From an uncultured Selenomonadales bacterium (GTDB lineage: Bacteria; Bacillota_C; Negativicutes; Selenomonadales; Selenomonadaceae): a DNA stretch of 11,886 nt. A program made the position numbers and the translations under genes. Below are positions 6,842-11,886 of the stretch, in pieces. Under the pieces are notes generated by a model that saw only the letters and a list, made by a program, of their open reading frames with translations, had not been told where the DNA came from and made no database searches. The number at the start of each line of letters is the position of its first letter. Position 1 is the stretch's first letter. The stretch lies in the NCBI GenBank assembly GCA_946407175.1, contig CAMJNB010000010.1, positions 1 through 11,886 on the forward strand, given 5' to 3'.

Positions 6842-6885
6842 AATTTCATCAAATTTGCACGAAACAAATTTGACTTTTCACCTCC
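6838..6885 (-). promoter_or_regulatory. sepF translation-initiation region with hairpin between Shine-Dalgarno and start
   Basis: On the minus strand GGAGGTG (6885-6879) is followed by two copies of the self-complementary octamer CAAATTTG (6872-6865 and 6857-6850), separated by 7 bases. They can form an 8-bp hairpin that would shorten the effective distance to the sepF ATG. A three-codon frame ATG AAA TTA TGA (6849-6838) overlaps the sepF ATG through ATGA, which could allow coupling. Hairpin bypass or re-initiation is inference. Confidence 0.45.
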
Positions 6886-6931
6886 GTAAAAATAAATTCC
6901 GCAATTTTTTTCTGTTGTAGATTATTTTCTT

Positions 6932-6980
6932 TACAAATCACTAATCGCTAAAAGCTAACCGTTAATAGCTAAAATCTAAG
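6932..6980 (-). repeat. Heptad-periodic array in the sepF 5' leader
   Basis: Seven 7-base units in phase. Written on the plus strand they include CACTAAT, CGCTAAA, AGCTAAC and AGCTAAA; on the minus strand this gives TTAGC cores like those behind niaP and the CNNM gene. The array begins about two bases after the predicted transcription start of sepF, so it would be transcribed as the 5' end of the leader, unlike the others, which lie at gene ends. Confidence 0.65.
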
Positions 6981-6988
6981 TTGCCGTT

Positions 6989-7018
6989 ATTTTAACATAC
7001 TCTTTTGTAATTTGTAAA
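6989..7018 (-). promoter_or_regulatory. Extended -10 promoter of sepF
   Basis: On the minus strand, -35 TTTACA (7018-7013), an 18-base spacer and -10 TAAAAT (6994-6989) preceded by TGT, an extended -10 element. Transcription would start near 6982, giving a leader of about 140 bases. Confidence 0.6.
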
Positions 7019-7078
7019 GGATTTTTTCAAGTTATTTTCATGAAAGTTTTTTTCAGCGCCAAAAATTTTTCAAGCGGC

Positions 7079-7111
7079 TAAAAAAAAAGTTCACCTATCC
7101 GAGTGAACTTT
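7079..7111 (-). terminator. Intrinsic terminator of rpsT
   Basis: On the minus strand AAAGTTCAC (7111-7103) pairs with GTGAACTTT (7094-7086) around an 8-base loop, followed by an uninterrupted T run. It lies just after the rpsT stop codon. Confidence 0.88.
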
Positions 7112-7120
7112 GAAAAAAAT

Positions 7121-7384
7121 TTATGAAATTGCGTTTACTTTTAACGTGAGCTTAGATTTTTTGCGTGCAGCCGCGTTTTTATGAATGGTGTTGTTAGCGG
7201 CAGCCTGATCAATGGCTTTATGGGCAACCGGCAAAAGTTTTTGTGCTTCGGCAGCGTCATTGTTCGCGATAGCCGCAAGTACAAGCTTCTGAGCCTTCTT
7301 TATACGATTTTTTTCAAAAACATTACGCTCATGACGTTTTGCATCAATTTTTACGCTTTTCTTTGACGATTTAATATTCGGCAA
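7121..7384 (-). CDS. rpsT: 30S ribosomal protein S20
   Basis: An 87-residue small-subunit protein that binds 16S rRNA. The start PNIKSSKKSVK, the basic helices (KRHERNVFEKNRIKKAQK at about 16-33) and the conserved end NTIHKNAAARKKSKLTLKVN match the bS20 family and its usual length of 85-90. The start is TTG (7384-7382), with AAGGAGG eight bases upstream. Open sequence runs further upstream to 7504 in frame, but it crosses the promoter and has no family similarity. A TTG start is also known for Escherichia coli rpsT, where it takes part in autoregulation. The gene has its own promoter and a strong terminator. Confidence 0.95.
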   Translation of the reverse strand: MPNIKSSKKSVKIDAKRHERNVFEKNRIKKAQKLVLAAIANNDAAEAQKLLPVAHKAIDQAAANNTIHKNAAARKKSKLTLKVNAIS

Positions 7385-7415
7385 AAATGTTTCCTCCTTT
7401 ATTTTAGTGACACAA

Positions 7416-7444
7416 AGTTTAGCACAGCTTAGATAAAATTGCAA
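7416..7444 (-). promoter_or_regulatory. Strong sigma70-type promoter of rpsT
   Basis: On the minus strand, -35 TTGCAA (7444-7439), a 17-base spacer and -10 TAAACT (7421-7416). Transcription would start near 7409, leaving a short leader of about 25 bases before the TTG start. Confidence 0.75.
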
Positions 7445-7445
7445 G

Positions 7446-7485
7446 CAAAAAATTTTAGCGCTTGCCGGCTGAAATTGCAAGGCGC
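7446..7485 (-). terminator. Intrinsic terminator after the ATPase-like/SDF fusion gene
   Basis: On the minus strand GCGCCTTGC (7485-7477) pairs with GCAAGCGC (7465-7458) with one bulged C and an 11-base loop. It is followed by TAAAATTTTTT. It lies 11 bases after the stop codon and abuts the rpsT -35 box. Confidence 0.7.
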
Positions 7486-7496
7486 GAAATCCCATT

Positions 7497-9092
7497 TCAT
7501 TCAATCCACTTCACTTTGTGCGACAAATCAAGTAAATCGCAATCACGAACGATTAGCGAAACTATGGCGGAAATATTTACAACAAAGATATCGGCAACCA
7601 TAATCGTGCCTATCGCGTCCAAAGAAATGTTGAGTTGCATTAACATAAGCCCCAGCATCGCTACCATGCCGCCGTTGCCGCTACTTGCCGAAATTGCAAA
7701 TTGAATTGCCAAAAAGCCGATTATGAAAATTTGAGAAATTGTAAGTTGCACTCCCGAAAAGTCTGCGGCAAAAAATGTGGCGGTGCAAAAACCGATCAGC
7801 ATTGCCGTAGGACAAAGTGCGTGTGAAATCGGTATATAAAAATCGCAGAGAGTTTTTTGGATTTTTAATTCTTTCTTGCAAATTTCAATGTTTTTCGGCA
7901 TCGCCGCAGACCCGCTGGCTGTCGTGAATGAAATTAACATTGCTGGCTGAATTTTTTTTAAGAAGTCCAAAATATTTACGCCGTGAGTGATTGAAATTTT
8001 TAAGAGCGGTAAAAAACTTAAAATGATAAATAAAATGTACTCCACCAAAATTAATTTCCATACAATAAAAATTTGTGAAATGGAGTAAAGCAACGCCGTT
8101 TTGAAAATGCAAAGAAACACTATCGCGGGAATGACTTTGAAAACTATCATCACCATTTCAAAAATAATTTCTTTCAAATCCATAATCAAGGTTTTAAAAC
8201 CTCTGACTTTGTCGCCCAAAATTGTCACGCAAATTCCCGTAAGCACCGCCAATACAACAATTTGTAAAATTTTTCTTTCATAAAACGGCGCAACTATATT
8301 TTGCGGAATCATCGACAAAATTAAATCAAAAACTTGTTTAAATCCTTCTGAATCGCCGCTTAGAGCGGAGCCGTCGAAATCTAAATTTACTACCTGAAAA
8401 AATATTGAGCAGACTATAATCGACGAAAGTACGGTAGAAGATAAAATCGCCAAAAATCTTATCAAAATTTTTGAACTTAGCTCGTTTAACACCGTAACAT
8501 TTTCAATCGCGCAGATACTGGCAACGATAGAAATAAATATCATCGGAATGTTTACCGCGATAATCACGCCGAACAAGGCGTTTAAAACCGGCGTCACAAA
8601 ACTTTCAACGATAAATTGTTGCGTCGGCTCGGACAAATTTCCTGCTGCCAGTGCGCAAATAATTGCCAAAAAAATTGCAATGGTAGTGGAGCCGCCGGGA
8701 ATTTTTAATTTTTTAATCTCTTTTTTAGAAAATGCGCGTATTTCATTACAACCGTTTTCATAGCGATAAACAATGCCGGTATGCTCATAACTCATCAGAT
8801 TTTTCATCATCATATCTGAAAAAATTTGAGTTTCGTCTTTATCATCCATCGGGTTGTACGGGACGCCTTTAATCTTTATCAAAACTCTCGGCGTACCAAA
8901 CCATTTTCTTATGACAAGCTTAAATTCGTGTTCTTCGCCGAATTTTTCTTGATAACGGAGCAACGCCTCTTCAAGCAGAAGAGTCACTCTGATTTTATCC
9001 TTGCGCGCCACGTCAAGCGATTCAAAAAATTGCTGAACTTCTTCAATCGCGTCATTGATATTTTGGTTATTTAGTTTCAAAATGTCCGACAT
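7497..9092 (-). CDS. SDF-family symporter with N-terminal RsbW-like ATPase-fold domain
   Basis: A 531-residue two-part protein. Residues 1 to about 125 align by eye with the HATPase_c_2 fold of anti-sigma factors RsbW/SpoIIAB: LLLEEALLRYQEKFG at 38-52 (N box), KIKGVPYNPM at 73-82 (G1 region), and the final strands NEIRAFSKK at 116-124. The key residues are lost: the N-box Asn is Arg46, and the G1 Asp is absent. Residues about 135-515 are a membrane domain resembling dicarboxylate/amino-acid:cation symporters (GltP/DctA). It has hairpin-1 TASGSAAMP (391-399), a tip-like ASSGNGG (469-475) and LDAIGTIMV near the last helix. The NMDGT sodium motif reads ALCPT (425-429), and the Arg and Asp near NVTGD are missing. 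Substrate and ion cannot be assigned. ATG at 9092 has no clear Shine-Dalgarno. It may follow the upstream SpoIID gene on one transcript. Confidence 0.8.
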   Translation of the reverse strand: MSDILKLNNQNINDAIEEVQQFFESLDVARKDKIRVTLLLEEALLRYQEKFGEEHEFKLVIRKWFGTPRVLIKIKGVPYNPMDDKDETQIFSDMMMKNLMSYEHTGIVYRYENGCNEIRAFSKKEIKKLKIPGGSTTIAIFLAIICALAAGNLSEPTQQFIVESFVTPVLNALFGVIIAVNIPMIFISIVASICAIENVTVLNELSSKILIRFLAILSSTVLSSIIVCSIFFQVVNLDFDGSALSGDSEGFKQVFDLILSMIPQNIVAPFYERKILQIVVLAVLTGICVTILGDKVRGFKTLIMDLKEIIFEMVMIVFKVIPAIVFLCIFKTALLYSISQIFIVWKLILVEYILFIILSFLPLLKISITHGVNILDFLKKIQPAMLISFTTASGSAAMPKNIEICKKELKIQKTLCDFYIPISHALCPTAMLIGFCTATFFAADFSGVQLTISQIFIIGFLAIQFAISASSGNGGMVAMLGLMLMQLNISLDAIGTIMVADIFVVNISAIVSLIVRDCDLLDLSHKVKWIE

Positions 9093-9155
9093 TTATTTCA
9101 TATATATTTTTTTTGCACAAAAAATTTTCGACAAAATTTTATTTAATCCGGTTTT

Positions 9156-10280
9156 TTAATATAATTTTTTAAGCGTCGCGCCTTGATAATAATGCGCAAC
9201 AATCTTGTCGTACTTCCAGCCTTTTTCTGCATAAGTCTTTGCGCCGTACTGCGAAAGACCGACGCCGTGACCTTTGCCGTAGCCGCTGAAAACAACCTCA
9301 TTGCCGATTATTTCGACGTGAAACAGCGTGCTGGGCAGAGAAAACTTTCTGCGCATCTCGGCACCTTGCATAGTGACAGTTTTTTTTGAACCTACAATCT
9401 GCGCGGATTTTACGCGACCGGAAGTGGATCTGTCATTAGCCGATTTACCGAGAGTCAGCGGCGTCAAAATAAATTTCTGCACTGTACCGAAGGCACTGCC
9501 CATACGTGAAGAAAAATCGTAGACAGTAAATTTCACCGTCCAAGCCTGCGTATGTTTCATTTCTTCGGCAACGGCTTTAAGGTGAGCAACATTGCCGCCC
9601 CAAACATTCGACGCGCTTTCAGTCATACCGCCGCTGTCAGCGTGAAAAGGCGCGTCAACCGTCCTGCCGCCGTGAAACAAAACTTCGCCGCGCGTTTCGG
9701 CAACGGCTCTGTCCGTCGTCTCAAAAGTTTCAACGCCACTGTAAACTTGACAATGAGTCGTCGCGCAGAGTTCGTAGCCTTCCTTTTTATGCTTTTCGCG
9801 ATTTTTTAACACAAACGTCCTTGCCGCCACTGCCTGCGCTTTCAACGCCTCCAAAGGCCATGACTGAATCATTTCTTTCGGCAACACGCCGCGCAGATAT
9901 TCTTCAACCGGCGCAATATTTATCACCGTCATTGTTGAGCCGCGTTTCAAAAGTTTCACGCCGCCGAAATAATCTTTGCCGTTTATCATCACGTGCCAGT
10001 GGTTTAAGTCGGCTCTGTCCGGACGAATTTCCACGCCGTTTGTTTGAATATCCGACGCTTTTATTGTAACGGCTTGACCTGCAGATATATTTTTAATTTT
10101 TTTTGAAGTTTTTCCGTCAGTAATAATGCACGGCATGTTAAACTGCAAAGTAACTTCGTTGACGTTACTCATAAGTCCGATTTTAATTTCCGGCTGCCAT
10201 TGTGATTTTGTTTCGCAAACATTATTTGACGAGCTAAAAAAAATTACCGCCAAAACTGCGGCAAAAAATTTTTTCAACAA
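9156..10280 (-). CDS. SpoIID/LytB-domain protein (peptidoglycan lytic transglycosylase family)
   Basis: Exported cell-wall protein of 374 residues. Residues 1 to about 22 are a signal peptide (KK, hydrophobic core, SSSNN). The SpoIID domain follows: VEEYLRGVLPKEM at 125-137, where Glu136 matches the catalytic Glu of SpoIID, then WPLEALKAQAVAARTF at 141-156. Further conserved segments are CATTHCQVYSG at 172-182, with the paired cysteines of the family, HADSGGMTESASNVWGG at 213-229 and GYGKGHGVGLSQYGA at 333-347. SpoIID cleaves denuded glycan strands during spore engulfment, but relatives (LytB) act in vegetative growth, so this gene alone does not prove sporulation. The start is TTG at 10280 (a TTG TTG pair), with AGGAAG nine bases upstream. 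It lies 30 bases after hldD. Confidence 0.9.
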   Translation of the reverse strand: MLKKFFAAVLAVIFFSSSNNVCETKSQWQPEIKIGLMSNVNEVTLQFNMPCIITDGKTSKKIKNISAGQAVTIKASDIQTNGVEIRPDRADLNHWHVMINGKDYFGGVKLLKRGSTMTVINIAPVEEYLRGVLPKEMIQSWPLEALKAQAVAARTFVLKNREKHKKEGYELCATTHCQVYSGVETFETTDRAVAETRGEVLFHGGRTVDAPFHADSGGMTESASNVWGGNVAHLKAVAEEMKHTQAWTVKFTVYDFSSRMGSAFGTVQKFILTPLTLGKSANDRSTSGRVKSAQIVGSKKTVTMQGAEMRRKFSLPSTLFHVEIIGNEVVFSGYGKGHGVGLSQYGAKTYAEKGWKYDKIVAHYYQGATLKKLY

Positions 10281-10310
10281 AAATTTTCACTTCCTAAAAA
10301 AATTCTTAAT

Positions 10311-11294
10311 TCAAAACTGTCCGCCTTCGTCCAAAAAGTTGCAGTATTTTTTAACCGCATCGTTAAAGTCAGAAAAGCCACCTTCATAACCTGCGCGAAT
10401 CAAATTTCTTGTATCGGCTTGCGTAAAGCTCTGATACTTGCCCTGCAATTCGGCGGGGAAGTCGACGTACTGAATGTCACCCGTACCGAGCGCGTCAATA
10501 ACTGCACGTGCCGCCTCGTTGTAAGTGTGGGCTTGACCCGTGCCGCAGTTATAAATGCCGTTTTCAATGTCATCATCATCAAACGCCCAAAGATTAACTT
10601 TTACAACGTCGTCAACAGAAATGAAGTCGCGCCGCTGTTCGCCGTCCGCGTAGCCGTCACTGCCTTTGAAAAGCTTTATAACGCCTGTTTCCTTAATCTG
10701 ATTGTACATTTGATAGAAGATTGACGCCATACGCCCTTTGTGCCGCTCCTGCGCGCCGTAAACGTTGAAATAGCGCAGACCGATTACAGACGGTTCAAAA
10801 AATTCCGAGTCTGCACAATCAGCTAAAGTTTTTCTGACGTACCTGTCAAAAGTCAACTTTGACAGCGCGTAGGCATTCAAAGCGCGTTCACATTCTTCAT
10901 TCTCACTAAAACCGTTTTGACCGTCGCCGTAAACTGACGCACTGGACGCATAAATAAATTTAATCTCTTCGTCAACGCAAAAATCCAACAGCGCCTTTGA
11001 AAATGAAAAGTTCACCTTCATAATATAATCTGCGTCACGTTCCATAGTGTCCGAGCAAGCGCCTTCGTGAAACACCGCGTCAATCTCTTCGTCCCAAATA
11101 TATTCGTCGTCAGTAATATTTTTTAAAAATTCGTCACGGTGCATGTAGTCAGTGAACTGCAAGCCGCAGAGATTTTTAAATTTATCGCCCTTGCCGAGAT
11201 TGTCGACAATTAAAATATTTTTTTCGCCGCGCAGATTCAAAGCACGGACAATATTACTGCCGATAAATCCCGCGCCGCCCGTTACAATTATCAT
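10311..11294 (-). CDS. hldD: ADP-L-glycero-D-manno-heptose 6-epimerase
   Basis: Converts ADP-D-glycero- to ADP-L-glycero-D-manno-heptose, the precursor of the lipopolysaccharide inner-core heptose, in the cytosol. It is an extended short-chain dehydrogenase: NADP-binding GGAGFIG at 6-12, FHEGACSDT at 75-83, ASSASVYG at 116-123, Tyr142/Lys146 of the YxxxK motif, and RYFNVYGAQERHKGRMAS at 174-191, where Lys186 matches the second catalytic base of the E. coli enzyme. QGKYQSFTQAD at 284-294 is also highly conserved. At 327 residues it is slightly longer than E. coli HldD (310). The start is ATG with AAGGAG nine bases upstream. Its presence implies an outer membrane with heptose-containing lipopolysaccharide. 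It lies between the ThrE-like and SpoIID-like genes. Confidence 0.95.
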   Translation of the reverse strand: MIIVTGGAGFIGSNIVRALNLRGEKNILIVDNLGKGDKFKNLCGLQFTDYMHRDEFLKNITDDEYIWDEEIDAVFHEGACSDTMERDADYIMKVNFSFSKALLDFCVDEEIKFIYASSASVYGDGQNGFSENEECERALNAYALSKLTFDRYVRKTLADCADSEFFEPSVIGLRYFNVYGAQERHKGRMASIFYQMYNQIKETGVIKLFKGSDGYADGEQRRDFISVDDVVKVNLWAFDDDDIENGIYNCGTGQAHTYNEAARAVIDALGTGDIQYVDFPAELQGKYQSFTQADTRNLIRAGYEGGFSDFNDAVKKYCNFLDEGGQF

Positions 11295-11310
11295 AAAAAC
11301 AAACTCCTTT

Positions 11311-11370
11311 TAATTCCCCTTAATTCCACTTAATCTTAAATCTGACCTTTTAATCGTTTAAATCTGACCT
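11311..11370 (-). repeat. Degenerate short repeats between the ThrE-like gene and hldD
   Basis: On the plus strand TAATTCCCCT and TAATTCCACT are adjacent decamers, followed by TAATCTTAAA. TTAAATCTGACCT is repeated exactly at 11336-11348 and 11358-11370, the second copy lying in the last codons of the ThrE-like gene. The period here is closer to 10 or 22 than 7, so it may be a relative of the heptad arrays or unrelated. Confidence 0.45.
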
Positions 11371-11868
11371 GTACGCCTCGTTCAAAAGTCGTTCCTGCTT
11401 TTCCTTGTTATGCCGTTCAAAAGCACGGTTGGCAAAAATTTGCGGCGTCGCCGTGCCGATAGCTATTGCCAAAATTATCAGTGCCGCATCTACGCCGGAT
11501 TGTACCGCGCTTAAAAGTTGATCTACCGTCAGCGTCCGAATGTTTATCATTGCGAATAAAAAGCGGTAAATTAAAACGCCCGGCACAAGCGGAATTACGG
11601 CGGGGACGATTAAAACCTGCATTGGCGTATGTAACCAGTGAATTGCCTTTACCGCGATAATGCCGAGTACCGTTGCCCCTGCCAACGTGCTGATTGGTGA
11701 ACTGCAGGCAAACTCGAAAATTAAAAAATTTTTTATGCAGACGCATAACGCGGCGCCTATACCTACGGCAAACAATAAACGCGGCGGAAGGTTGAAAAGT
11801 ATCGCGAAACCCATTGCGCCCAATGCCGCATTTACCGCGAAGACCAGGTAATTATCCTCCGGCAACAT
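11350..11868 (-). CDS. Threonine/serine exporter family half-protein (ThrE_2/YjjB-like)
   Basis: A 172-residue membrane protein with four or five hydrophobic helices, resembling E. coli YjjB and the C-terminal half of ThrE. GFAILFNLPPRLL at 20-32 matches GFAMVFNVPVRAL of YjjB, and PAVIPLVPG at 89-97 is the family signature. The charged tail at about 150-172 is longer than in YjjB. Such proteins normally work with a YjjP/ThrE_1 partner to export threonine, serine or, in some bacteria, dicarboxylates; the partner would lie just beyond the right edge. The frame remains open to the window edge (11886) and no Shine-Dalgarno precedes ATG 11868, so the true start may be upstream or the two halves may be fused. 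Confidence 0.8.
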   Translation of the reverse strand: MLPEDNYLVFAVNAALGAMGFAILFNLPPRLLFAVGIGAALCVCIKNFLIFEFACSSPISTLAGATVLGIIAVKAIHWLHTPMQVLIVPAVIPLVPGVLIYRFLFAMINIRTLTVDQLLSAVQSGVDAALIILAIAIGTATPQIFANRAFERHNKEKQERLLNEAYRSDLND

Positions 11869-11886
11869 TCGCAGGTTTGTGAAGTC

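Noticed and set aside
6272..6889. 205-codon open frame on the + strand opposite sepF
   Set aside because: It mirrors a well-supported sepF gene; the translation is rich in Arg, Phe and Cys, with no recognisable domain, as expected for an antisense shadow.
7385..7504. N-terminal extension of the S20 reading frame to an upstream ATG
   Set aside because: It would run through the rpsT promoter and the preceding terminator, lacks similarity to S20, and ignores the Shine-Dalgarno in front of TTG 7384.
9121..9140. AAAATTTT-CGAC-AAAATTTT hairpin after the SpoIID-like gene as a terminator
   Set aside because: The stem is made only of A-T pairs and is too weak; AAAATTTT runs are common throughout the window.

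Overview
The window reads as a chromosomal segment of a diderm Firmicute, most likely one of the Negativicutes. It pairs Firmicute markers (SepF and a SpoIID/LytB-family protein) with HldD, which makes the heptose of lipopolysaccharide and so implies an outer membrane. This placement is inferred from gene content, not from a marker phylogeny. All ten protein genes lie on the minus strand, so transcription runs from high to low coordinates.

In transcription order: (1) 11886-9156: a ThrE_2-type exporter half (its 5' end may lie outside the window), hldD and a SpoIID/LytB protein, closely spaced and possibly one operon. (2) 9092-7497: an unusual transporter with a degenerate RsbW/SpoIIAB-like ATPase fold in front of a divergent SDF (dicarboxylate/amino-acid symporter) membrane domain, ending in a terminator. 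(3) rpsT (ribosomal protein S20), alone between its own promoter and terminator, with a TTG start. (4) sepF (cell division), with its own promoter, an odd leader and a terminator. (5) A CNNM/CorC-family protein, hemA and niaP, behind a promoter at 6102-6130. (6) nadE, behind its own promoter at 1938-1966 and a compact structured leader RNA. (7) The left edge carries what looks like the right end of an IS200/IS605-type element.

niaP (niacin uptake) and nadE (last step of NAD synthesis) are neighbours and form a coherent NAD salvage module. The NadE glutaminase domain has lost all three catalytic residues, so the enzyme is probably ammonia-dependent.

Two features are not explained by the genes. 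First, an 83-nt RNA-like element sits between the nadE promoter and nadE: a 12-bp closing stem, two 8-bp hairpins and complementary loops GGAGG and CCUCC. It looks like an undescribed riboswitch or cis-regulator. Second, gene ends and one 5' leader carry degenerate arrays with a 7-bp period (TAGCNNN- or AATTTAG-like units). In four genes the stop codon is itself the first triplet of the array. Because 7 is not a multiple of 3, such arrays place stop codons in all three frames. An 8-mer, CGCGCAGA, is also strongly over-represented across the window.
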